Shown here: piece after piece, positions 34,674-45,435 of the stretch
Numbering within the stretch: position 1 is the stretch's first letter
How the letters are laid out: each line of letters begins with the position of its first letter
NCBI GenBank assembly: GCA_016584495.1
Contig: WAID01000009.1
Coordinates: 4,154,001 to 4,218,000, forward strand
DNA: 64,000 bases
DNA from: Celoporthe dispersa
Lineage: Eukaryota; Ascomycota; Sordariomycetes; Diaporthales; Cryphonectriaceae
Reading direction: 5' to 3'
The notes under the pieces: generated by a model
The model's database searches: none
What the model was told of the DNA's origin: nothing
Seen by the model: the letters and a program-made list of their open reading frames with translations, nothing else
Program-made: the position numbers and the translations under genes

Positions 34674-37600
34674 ATGGCTCTTTCTGTATGTGTGCTCCCC
34701 TCTACAGTACCTGCTGCCACCGCACGGCGCACTCTAACCAGCCTGCCGGATCCTCACAGTGGAAGTCCTTCGATTTCTTCGACGTCAGCCAGGTCAAACT
34801 GCCCGACGATGCCGAGACGCGCTCCTTCTTCGAGGGCAACGAGATAGCCAGCGTCTGCTCCGGCTCCGACAGCCTCTTCCTCGGAAGCACCGACGGATAT
34901 GTGCGCATCGTGGGCCCGAGCTGGAAGATCATGCGCAGCTTCCAGGCGCACGAGGACGTCCGGATATCACACATGCGCCAGGTCGAAGGGACGAGCCTGC
35001 TGGTCACCGTCGCCGAGGACCTGAGCAGCGAGCCCGTGCTCAAGGTCTGGGCCCTGGACAAGCCGGTCAAGAAGACGGGCATCCCGACCTGCCTCAGCAC
35101 CCTCACCATCAACAACGCGAGGAAGCAGTTCCCCATCTCCGCCTTCGCGGCCTCGGAGGACCTGTCGCAGATCGCTGTTGGCTTTGCCAATGGTGCCGTC
35201 ACCGTCATCCGGGGCGACCTGATCAACGACCGTGGCGCGAAGCAGAGGATCGTCTACGAGTCAGAGGAGCCCATCACCGGCGTCGAGCTGCGGGTGGACG
35301 AGAAGCTCACGACCCTCTTTGTCTCGACCGTGTCTAGGATACTCAGGCTGACAATACTGGGCAAGGGCCAGGGTCAGCCCCCGAAGACAGTCGAGGACCA
35401 GGGCTGCGGTGTCGGATGCATGACGGTCGACGGGTCCACAGGAGATATTGTTGTTGCCAGGGATGATGCCATCTACTACTACACGCTCGAGGGTCGGGGC
35501 CCGCCGCGCGCATACGAGGCCCCCAAGGAGCTGGTGTCTGTCTATAACAACTACGTCGCCATCGTGTCACCGCCCGCATCGACACGGTCGCAGGATCCTG
35601 ACATGATACGGCGGCGTTTCGGAGGTAGTGCTGCAGATGCCATCTTGAATGCGTCGTCGTTCCTCTTGCTGGAGCCCGACCTCAAGGTGGTGGCACACAC
35701 CGAGACCCTCATCTCCAAAGTCCTGGCCGTCTTTGAGCTGTGGGGTGACTTATACACCCTGACACAAGATGGCAAGATACAGAGATACCACGAGAAGACC
35801 CTTCAGCAGAGACTGGATATGCTATACCAGAGGAACCTCTACCCGTTTGCGATATCCCTTGCACAGACAGCCGGCCTGGGCGCACAACAGCAGAACGCCA
35901 TCTTCCGGAGGTACGGCGACCACTTGTACCAGAAGGGAGAATACGACCAGGCCATGGTCCAATACATTAAGGCAATCGACAATACAGAACCATCACAAGT
36001 CATACGAAAGTTTCTCGACACGCAGAGGATACACAACCTCATCGAGTACCTGGAGCAGCTGCACGAGCACGACAAGGCCACTTCAGATCATACGACGTTG
36101 CTGTTGAACTGCTATGCCAAGCTGAAGGATATTGACAAGCTGGAGAAGTTCATCAAGCAGCCTGGGGATCTCAAGTTCGACCTCGACACGGCCATCTCTA
36201 TGTGCAGGCAGGGGGGTTATTTCGAGCAGGCAGCGTACCTCGCCAAGAAGCACGGCGAGAACGACATGGTGGTGGACATTCTTATTGAGGATCTGAGAAG
36301 CTACGACGAGGCGCTCAACTTCATATGGCGCCTTGATCCTCAGACGGTAAGGACGCAGACCCCAAACCTCATGTGCCGGCTGAGAACCTGTGACTGACCA
36401 TGATCATCTAGGCCTACCCATGTCTCATGAAATATGCCAGAGTCCTCATTGAAAACTGTCCCAAAGATGCAGCCCAGATGTTCATCGACTATTACACAGG
36501 CAATTACCGACCTAGAATACGCCGCATCGCTACCAACGATTCGGTCACACCCTCTTCGATCGGTGGGGGCTTCGCCGCCGGCGCAGCAAGCGCTGTTCAA
36601 AACCTGTCCAACCTTCTTCCCCTCCCCTACATGAGCAGCTCGGCGGTTGCTTCACCTCCTACGCAGGGCAATCTGCCGCCCACTGTCAGCGAAGCTTCGG
36701 TCCTCATCGACAACGACGACGCGCCCCCTCCCAAATACACGCCGCCACCGCCACGGACGGCGTTCTCATCGTTTATAGATCATCCCGATGAGTTCATCAT
36801 CTTTCTTGAAGCGTGTCTCCAGGAGGACAGCATCTCGGAAGCTGACAAAGCTGACCTTTACACAACCCTGTTTGAAATGTACCTGCATAAGTTCACGGAC
36901 ACGAAAAGCGAAACCGGCCGGGAGGAGTGGGAGCAGAAGGCCAAGAAGCTCATCGAGAGCCGAGGGGCTCCCATAGAGCACTCTAATGTCCTCCTGCTCT
37001 CCCACCTCTCTGACTACCATGACGGGACCACCCTTGTCAAGGAGCAGGCCGGTCTGCTGTCTGACATCTTCCGCTCCTACACCTCTGCCAAGGACACCCG
37101 TGGAGCAATGAAGGCGCTACGCAAGTATGGCGCCCGAGAGCCATCTCTCTACCCGGCTGCTCTGGCTTACCTTACGTCGGACACGCGTGTGCTCGATGAG
37201 GCAGGCCTCGACGAGCTGGCCTCTGTCCTCAACAAGATCGACGAAGACGGCCTGATGGCGCCGCTGCAGGTGGTGCAGCTGCTCTCCAAGAACACCGTCG
37301 CGACCATGGGCATGATCAAGCCGTACCTGCACAAGACGGTTGAGAACGAGCGGAAAGAGATCGCCTCGAAACGGAGCCGTGTGGCCGGGTTCAGGTCAGA
37401 AACCGAGCAGCGGCGCGCAGAGATCGCAAGCCTAGGCTCGAATCCCACCATCTTTCAGGGCACGCGGTGTCTCGTATGCACACAGATGCTGGACCTACCG
37501 GCCGTGCACTTCCTATGCAGACACAGCTTCCATCAGCGGTGCCTGCGGGGCGGGGACGGCGTGGACGGCGAGTGTCCGCTCTGTGCGCAGAACAACCAGA

Positions 37601-37749
37601 CCATCAGGGCGATCAAGAGAGGCCAGGAGGAGAATGCGGATCGACACGAGCTGTTCAAGGACGAGCTGGAGAGGAGCGACGATCGGTTTGCGACGGTTGC
37701 CGAGTGGTATGGCAGAGGCGTCATGGGCGTCCCGCAGAATCTGGAATGA
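34674..37749 (+). CDS. vps11: Vacuolar protein sorting protein VPS11 (Pep5)
   Basis: Core subunit of the class C HOPS/CORVET tethering complexes for endosome-vacuole fusion. Exons 34674..34685, 34760..36346 and 36412..37749 give 978 aa with no frame break. The first exon is only 12 nt (Met-Ala-Leu-Ser) and, through GTATGT/CAG splicing, joins WKSFDFFDVSQV, the expected VPS11 start. An N-terminal WD40-like beta-propeller (~residues 20-330) is followed by clathrin-heavy-chain-type helical repeats (e.g. RNLYPFAISLAQ, GDHLYQKGEYDQAMVQYIKAI) and a C-terminal RING-H2 finger (~885-930): RCLVCTQMLDLP, FLCRHSFHQRC, ECPLC. A Ser/Pro-rich loop (PPPKYTPPPPR, ~640) is typical of filamentous fungi. It converges with the lipoate ligase, 142 bp between stops. 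Confidence 0.95.
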
Positions 37750-37891
37750 TGAGTCTGTGCCTTGATGGGTTATCTCCGCCTACGCGGTATGGGTATCATG
37801 ATATTCTTGGTTATCTGTCTAATGAAAATGTTGGCGAGACATGAACCACGTGCCTCGACTGAAGGGAGATTCTTTGCGAAATTGCTCCTGT

Positions 37892-39410
37892 CTATTTCTC
37901 ATTGCTGATGCCGAAGAGATGGTTGAACCAATTGCCCACAGATTCCGATGCGGCGTTGCTCCTGAAATGCAAGACCTGCCGCCAGTCGGCGATGGTGTCG
38001 AGGTTCTGGCCCTCGAGCGACTTCCCGTCGAAACCAGAGATTCGGGCCTGCTGTATCTGACCGTGCCTTGCAGTGATGGTTGCGCGAAACTTGTGTGACA
38101 TGTGAGCAGGTCGTGTGGGCTAAGATGGACAGAGGTAGAGTGAAAAAGTTAAGGGCGTGCGCGGAAGGGGCTCTTTCTTTTACTTACATCGCTCGGGACG
38201 CCTGGTGGAAAAGGAGGCCGCTCTCGAGGGTCTTCCTCGGAAGGATGTGTTGAGAAGGTGAAGAGGGGTGTCTGGTTGTAGATCCACTCTCGAGACTGCA
38301 CGACAAGCCATCATCGTCATCACCAGGTCAGCAATCTAATCAAAACGGATGCTGTCGTGGAGAGCCAGTCAATCCCCACCGTGAGTTCCTCATATCCCTT
38401 TCGGATCTTCTCATCCGCAAAGTCAGGCGCATCCTTTTCCTCGCCCATCACCGCCTGCAGGTCCGGCGAGCCATACATGGCCCTGAACTCCGCCACCACG
38501 GCCTCCATGAACGCCTCACAGCCCAACCCGACATTCCGGACCCGGCTGCGCACGCTCTCCACCCCTCTGGCCTTCATGTACCCTTCCGCCGGCGACCTCA
38601 GCAGCCTCCCGATGTCGCTTAGGTTTGGCGATGATAAGAGGCATGTCCCGTGGTGCAGGGATCTCAGACGGGTGAGCTTGTACGCCGATCCAGAGACCTT
38701 GAAGGTCCCGGCTGCCGCACCGTCGTCGCTACCGTCCACGACGATATCGTGCCGCGCATTCACGCTCGCCGTGGGCACGCCTAGCCGGTGCAGGGCGCGG
38801 ACTACCATCTCGGCGTGCCTGTCCCGGTCGAACAGGGCTGGTGGGCAGATGACGCTGTAGTTGACATTGCCGCGGTCGTGAAACACCGCGCCGCCGCCTG
38901 AACGGCGTCTCACCAGCGCCACGCTCCCCGTCGCCGCCCTACTGCCATCAGCATCATGGTCACCAAGCCCTCTCCCCCCGCTCCACCTCCCGTCAAGCCC
39001 CTAGCTTCTCCGGCAGCCGCACGGTACGAGCGCAGCAGGCCCAAGTTGACCTCCAGCCAGGGGTTTTGGTTGCGCCCGATGACCACGCACGGGTCGTTGG
39101 CGTAGAGAAACAGCACGGTGGAGTCGGGGTGCGAGGCCTGCAGGAGGAAGTGCTCGGCCGAGAGGTTAAGGTAAGGGTCATGGGTGCGCGAGGTGTAGAT
39201 CTGCACGCGGGAGGAGGCGTGGGAGGTCTGAGCGTGCCATGCTGCTGGTGCTGGTGCTGTCGTCGCTGTGGTGAAGGGCGATGATGAGGAGCTACTGATA
39301 AGGTGGTGAGGGGGTTGGCGCCATCGAGGGCGCGTCAGGGGGGTGCTAGAGGGTCTTGCTCGCCATTTTATGCGATGCAAGGTGGCCATGGGACCCGGTG
39401 GCGTGAACAT
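37892..39410 (-). CDS. Mitochondrial lipoate-protein ligase (LplA/AIM22 type)
   Basis: Transfers lipoyl groups to E2/H-protein lysines in mitochondria. Exons 39410..38380, 38295..38188 and 38089..37892, about 445 aa corrected. The Arg/Ser-rich N-terminus (LHRIKWRARPSSTPLTRPRW) looks like a mitochondrial presequence. The BPL/LplA catalytic part shows NLSAEHFLL, CVVIGRNQNPWLEVN and VRRRSGGGAVFHDRGNVNYS, then FKVSGSAYKLTRLRSLHHGTCL. The C-terminal exons give SREWIYNQTPLFTF and FRATITARHGQIQQARI, the accessory domain. One base is missing in the C run 38974-38979, inside a Gly-rich insert between the NPW motif and the RRSGGG motif that is longer than usual. The second intron uses an atypical GTGGGG donor. 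An alternative start 21 nt downstream (39389) is equally possible. Confidence 0.9.
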
Positions 39411-39836
39411 GGGTAAAGAGAGTGTGGGCTGGAGGGGTGAGGTTTGAACATATTGAATGGTGATGATGCGGCTTTGGAGTTTTGCATTTATAATGGTTGT
39501 AGACCCGGGGTAGGTATGAATACCCCGCAGTCTTGATTGCGCGCAGACCCGGTCAGAGGAGATGTTAGTCAGTGTCATCACCGGAACACTCAACCGCATC
39601 TTTGGTTGAGGAAGTAGACACAAGAGAAAATAACTATTGATCCGAACTAAATGCACAGGGAGAAACTGAAATCAAGTTTCAAATAATTATAGTGAAAAAT
39701 ATATTTTGATCCATAATCAAAATGGGTCGGTCACCAGACCTAGCCAACACCAAAAATAAGAGGTGACCCAGCTTTGAAATAGCCAAAAAAAAAAAAAAAA
39801 AAAAAGGAGAATCCATGAAGGTATAACCCAAAATAC
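39411..39836. other. Spacer between lipoate ligase start and HET gene end
   Basis: Promoter side of the lipoate ligase and 3' UTR of the HET-domain gene; it includes a 21-base A run at 39785-39805. No gene is seen. Confidence 0.5.
39785..39805. repeat. Poly-A/T mononucleotide run
   Basis: Twenty-one A residues on the plus strand (T run on the sense strand), about 32 bp beyond the stop codon of the HET-domain gene. Confidence 0.9.
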
Positions 39837-41871
39837 TCAAACGAGGATAAAATCCTTCGCTTCGTTCTCCATGGCTTCCATCGCAGCCCCTTTCATAATA
39901 CCATGGATATCTGTGAAAGCAACAGCAGCAATTAGCACACAAATTGCAAACATTAGGGAAGACGAGGCACCTACATATCTCTCCAGCCAACTTGAAGTGA
40001 CCAGGAGTGGCCTGGGGCCTCAGTAAGAAGGGAACTTTGCCACCATGAAACACGCATATCAAGTCTCCAACCTGGGGCGGCATCGGGCTTCGTCCAAAAT
40101 ATCCTCGCTGTGTAATGCAGTAGCTGCTTTTGCTTGTTCCAATGGCCAAGAGCGATGTCATGTTCCTTTCTGGCGTTTCGGATGTCATATCCACCTTCTC
40201 GTCCTCGTCGAATGGCTCACGGGCCCTCGGGCTATCAGCCATCGCGCCACAACATTCCGTTCCTTGATCTCCCTCGGCCCCGACACCATCGAAAGCCTTC
40301 ATGTGAGGACCAAACATCGTAAGAACGCTGACATGGTGCCCATATCGCGCTGTTCGCTCACATGCATGTTTGAGGACTTCTAGGCTTTCATAAACATTGC
40401 GCAGGAGGCCTTGATCCCACAAAGCCTTCACAGCGTTCACACAGAAATCTGACTCGTCGCCTCCAGGAGGGCTAGCTGTACTAAACGACCTACTCTGATG
40501 TCCAATAACTTCTTTTACCGAGTCGTACTCTATGCCTCGAACAATCAAACGTGCCCCCCTGCGAGAAACTTCGGCGACTTGTTTTTTCCCACAGGCGTTG
40601 AGGTTGACTGGCGTGTAGTTTTGAGAATCCAAGAGCAAGGACCGGATATGAGATTGATACATCATGTCAGGGCGTGCGTATTCTCTGGAAAGCTGCTTGA
40701 TTGGCGTCCAGGCCCAGTCGGGGAGCCATGATGGCCACTCCTGGTCTCTGGTCTGTTCTGTGGATGTCTTGGAAGACTCTTCCCAGCCACGGTCGCAGGA
40801 ACTGAGCACATCGAGGTTGGTTTCTTGCTCGAGGATGCAGTCGAAAGCTTCGACAAAGACATCTTGAATCGGCTTGTCGTAATCAGGCTTGATACGGTGC
40901 GCCCCTTGCACGAAGCCGAGGAGGCCATAAAGATAGTCATGCACCTGGGTGGCCTGTCGATACCGGACAGCGAGCAGTGCCTCCAGGAAGCGTACTTTCT
41001 TGAACCGTAGATCAATGATCTGTAATGCCATCTCGGACCTCTTCAAGGATACTGACGAGTCTTCTTGATATGCGTAGACTGGTCGGAACTGGTCTCGCAC
41101 TCTCAGCAGCTCGTCCATCACCTTGAAGCTGATGATGTCTCGTCCCCACAGCATGAAGGCATCGGATCCAGCCAGGACCACCTCCTGCATAATCCACACT
41201 CGCGTCCACAGGGGCAGAGAGAAGAGCATCCATAAAGCGGAATTCATCATTGTATAACCATTTGACTCTCGGGAGAGGACCCAAGGGTTGTTGCCATCTC
41301 GACGCTCTGCCTGCTCGCATAGAAAATTGTCCATATCTTCCACGGAGGCTAGACATCTTGCCGCGGACTTGAAATTCCCATAAATATTAAGTCCAGATTC
41401 TTCAGCTGGACCTAACCAGAGGATTACAGTCGCTGCCTGGCTATAGATTGCGGCCATCTTTGCCAACTGCAGCGGTTTCTCGTTCTTGTCATTCTGATTG
41501 ATGCAGACAGCGTCCACCCACAGCGGAATAGGAGAAAGTGTATCCCGTATGTGGAACAAGGCATCGTATAGGTTCTGAGTGACTTCTTTTCTCTTGCCAT
41601 TGATGAAAATTGGCATCTTGCTTTCTTCAGACCCCCAAACATAGGACAATGCGACGAAGGGGTGTTTCTCCAGTCCGAATTGCTTCGTTGCAGCTAGATC
41701 CATTCGGACCATATAGCAGTGGATATCTTTTTGGTCGTCTTGGAAGTGATGGGGCATGACCATTAACACGCGGATCTTGTTGGGACCCAGTGGTTGAGGA
41801 CCATAGTCGAAGGTGTCGGCTGTCGAGGCCTTGCCTAGCTCGTCTGCGAGGAGAGACCGTATGACATCCAT
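39837..41871 (-). CDS. HET-domain (heterokaryon incompatibility) protein
   Basis: Protein with the HET domain that triggers incompatibility-type cell death in filamentous ascomycetes. Exons 41871..39975 and 39910..39837 (intron with GTAGGT donor, CAG acceptor) give 656 aa with no frame break. The three HET blocks are visible at ~residues 70-230: FVALSYVWGSEESK, PLWVDAVCINQNDKNEKPLQL with KMAAIYSQAATVILWLGP, and LPLWTRVWIMQEVVLA. The C-terminal part carries the usual GDLICVFHGGKVPFLLRP, then AGEIYIHGIMKGAAMEAMENE formed across the splice. There is no NACHT, ankyrin or WD40 region, so it is a stand-alone HET protein. The upstream in-frame extension has only a TTG, so the first ATG is used. It is divergent from an AAA ATPase gene. 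Confidence 0.92.
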
Positions 41872-42648
41872 TGTCAGGCTGTCGTCAACGGTGATGGGCA
41901 ATGTTGTGTTGGAGCTCCGAAAAGGTGAGCTGTTGATTACAACTCAAGTAACAATCCAAGTTCTCAAGAGAAAACTTGATTAAGACCAGGCCCCCCAGAT
42001 GACAATGGGGCCTACAGACGCAGCAAATATCGAATCGAACCCATTTTGTCATGATATCTCCGTGATCGTCTCTGGCTGCCCAGGTGGATACCAAGAATGG
42101 GGTAATTATTTACAAATCATTGTTGGCCCTGTATACTCAGCCATGGCGCTTATTCTTACACATGTGAAAGCCAACGGTGGCCAACGATTCATCTCTGAAG
42201 CGCCCACAGCCCCAGCCCGCTAACTATAAGCGATTAAGAATGTGGAATCGTCGTCTACATCTAGGAGGCAACATAATTACAGGATCAGCTTCTGTCAAAG
42301 ACATATCACCATGTGGGCATTACATTTTTGTAGCAACGAGGCTCGGGCGAAAAGTTTTCTCGTGACGTGGCGACTCACGCATGCAGCGGAAAGGCAGCTG
42401 AGCCCCGATGCAACACTACTTGCATATCCGGCGAGGCACTAAAGCTGTACACGTCAGATGTCAGATGAGGCTGTGAATGAGAGCCCAAAGAATTGTCGAG
42501 GCGTCTGGATGCCTATTCAGAAGAGCGCGCGGGGACAACTAGATGCCTTATCTGGGGCCGCTGAGTGATACATCTATAGACAGGCGAGTAGATGACCGCC
42601 GTAGATCACAAGGTATGAAGAGAGAATCCATGCAGCGTTGTCGTTTCC
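41872..42648. other. Divergent promoter region between HET and AAA ATPase genes
   Basis: 777 bp shared upstream region. No gene or simple repeat is seen; joint regulation is possible but not shown. Confidence 0.5.
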
Positions 42649-45209
42649 ATGGAGGGCAACTTGAGTGAACGCGTCGAGACCTTGCGACAGATCATCAACG
42701 ACCCTGCTTATGCTCTTTTAGCTCTTCGATCAGACCAGGCAAACGAAGCCTCTCCAGACCAGCCCACGTTGGACAAACAAGAGACGCGAGTGGACCAGAT
42801 TCAATTGCAAGAAACCGTGATGGTGAGGGATTCGGAGACCGACACTCTCAGCGGCGACGATGGCAGCAGCGAGAGTCATGTGGATGAGAGCCACGAGCTC
42901 GAAGTGAAGGAGGAAGTGGGCTCGCGGCTGGAAGTGCAGCATCTCTACTCAACCAAAGCGCCTGAAGACGGCAAACTGCTGTTCTCGAACGTCTTGCCCG
43001 CAGACGTCAAATTTCGACGACAGCTTGCTGGAGGAAGTGAGAAGACCAAGGATTCCGTCAAGGCCTTTGCCATTGTCCACCGCCACAGAGTACTTGGAGG
43101 CAAGACACAGGCTTACTCGATCGATATTCACAACCGAAGACTCAAGGATTACTTGTCGGTGATATTCAAGGAATACCCAGGCATTGATACAAGGGCTCCA
43201 AAGCTAGTATTCTCTCCAGGCTTTGAACCTTTTGTTCACCAATGGGATCGTCTTTTAGCCGCCAAAAGGGACGAGGACGACGAGGAAGGGAAGAAGCTAC
43301 TCGATATGCTCATAGGCACACTGTCCGAAGAGCTGGAGGATTCGCTTCCTGTCTATCGCGAATTTCAGAAAACGGGCTATATCGACTACGACAGCATCCT
43401 CTTCGCATACAAGCCCGGCGATATCATTGTGAAGTCAAAGAAAGGCATCCTAAGTGCTGGATTGCTCAAAACAGCATACAAAGTCGACACGTCCTTTTCC
43501 AAGTATTTGATGCTAAAGGTCGATGTTCTCGACTGGGATGGGGAGATGTGTGGATATCAGGAGAAGGAATGGAAAATATGGCCATTCAAAGGTCTACAAC
43601 GTATAGTCGACATCGAATACTTTCCATTGGCCTCTCACAGCGAGTGCGATCAGATCAAGAACCACCTTGTTGAGCGTGGCAAGATCTTCGACAGGCTCTG
43701 CGGCAGCCACATGCAAAATTTCAAAGGGCATGTCAAGAAGGTCCGAAGTTGGTATAATCATGACAGCAGCGATACAACATATGCAAGCTCACCTCCCTAG
43801 CACAAGGTGCAAGCATTTTACTAATTCGCATACCTTTACTAGCTGTCGGAACGCGTGATTGTGGATGCGAAAGCATACCACATATTTCACATGTCGAAGC
43901 GGGCTCTTACACCCCTCGATGGCCACAAACGTACCGTTCTGTCAGCACTACACACGTCTGCCGTATCTGAAGGCCAGGATGGCGAGGACGCAGACAGTAC
44001 CCCGGAGTGGCCTCGGCTGAGCAAAACCGAAATGATGTTAGCTGTACCCCACGTCAAGGGTTTCGCCCTCGAGAACAAGTCGTGGCATAAGTTCAAGATC
44101 CGGGATCTCGCGCCCATATTCTGGAATGACAAGATCTCCGATAATCTTGTGCTTGACGCCGAGGAGAAAAAGCTTCTCCTAGCCCTGGTATCGCGGCGTG
44201 GACTCTCGAAAGACTCATTTGACGATTTTGTTCAAGGCAAAGGTGCTTCAACCATCTCACCGTTATTCGATTTCACCTGAGGTCAATATTAATACCCAAC
44301 TCTGTAAATAGGGAGAGGAATGATCTTGCTCCTGGGCGGTCCGCCTGGGGTTGGCAAAACATTAACAGCCGAAGCAGGTAGGACGACCAACGGCCCTGGG
44401 CATGTCATTATTAGCTCCAAGAGCTGACCTGTCCTTTCCAGTGGCCGAACAGCTCCAGCGCCCTCTGTACCGAGTCCGGGCGGGAGACTTAGGTGTGGAT
44501 GCGGACAAGGTCGAAACTTCGCTGAAGCAGGCTCTCCGTCACTGCTCTTACTGGAATGCAGTGCTGCTGATTGACGAAGCTGACATTTTCCTGGAACAAC
44601 GCACAAGTGACAATCTTGCTCGTAATGAGCTGGTCTCGAGTAAGTGCTCAAATTTGTAATATGCTCTACGCGATAACACTCGTTACTGAGCATGGAGCCT
44701 TAGTTTTCTTGGTGCTTCTAGAGTACTACCAAGGCGTCCTCATCCTGACGACGAATCGGGTTGATCAGCTGGATGCAGCGTTCGAGTCACGCATTGACAT
44801 TGTGCTATCATATCAGGACCTAGACCCGATGGCACGGAGAGGTATCTGGTCTAACTTCATCAAGACGCTGCCACCCGATCAAGTGTGCATTACCGGGGAC
44901 GATCTGACAATGCTTTCGCGGTGGGCGCTCAATGGGAGACAGATCAAGAGCGCTATCAAAACGGCTCGCGTTTTGGCTGCGAAGGATGAAGAGCCCTTGA
45001 GTATGCAGCATCTGAACACGGTTCTCCACATTAGGAGAAAAGGGAGCAGGCTGCTTCAGTCGGATGAGGGTCAGCAGACTGGCATGGAGGTCTTTTCTTG
45101 GGCTGTTGATGGAAAGATATGGTGGTGTCTTTCGTGGTTGCTGCCGATGCGCATACTTTCTCTAGTTTATCTTCTCTATGCACGTCTTCAAGGGATTTCT
45201 AGAGAGTAG
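42649..45209 (+). CDS. DUF7025-like plus AAA+ ATPase
   Basis: Fungal AAA+ ATPase of the ATAD3/Bcs1-like superfamily with a long N-terminal domain resembling DUF7025. Exons 42649..~43740, 43843..44242, 44312..44377, 44442..44639 and 44704..45209, about 753 aa, no frame break. The N-terminal part is acidic (~residues 40-90), then LVFSPGFEPFVHQWDRLL and IDYDSILFAYKPGDIIVK. Walker A GGPPGVGKTLTAEA spans the 66-nt exon 3 and intron 3; Walker B is AVLLIDEADIFLEQR; sensor 1 is GVLILTTNRVDQLD; the arginine-finger region is FESRIDIVLSY. The first splice donor is ambiguous (GTCAAG at 43732 or GTCCGA at 43741, both phase 0), with an ACTAAT branch site and TAG acceptor. The C-terminus is hydrophobic (WWCLSWLLPMRILSLVYLLYARL), possibly a membrane tail. 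Substrate unknown; related proteins are poorly characterised. Confidence 0.88.
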
Positions 45210-45435
45210 TTAGCGGAGTGACGGGCTTCTGGACCCATCTTCAATTGAATCCTGGATAGACAACAATTTAGACGAGTTCACTCCTTCAGGGGCTGCACGT
45301 ATAATTTGTAATTCAAGAGCTCTTTGAGTTTTGATCCTATCATTTCATTCTGGCTCTCATGCCGTGTGAACTGGCCTCAGACCAGCAATTAATTGTGCAA
45401 GATGAGCAATGATCAAATGCTTCCTTTGAACCCTA

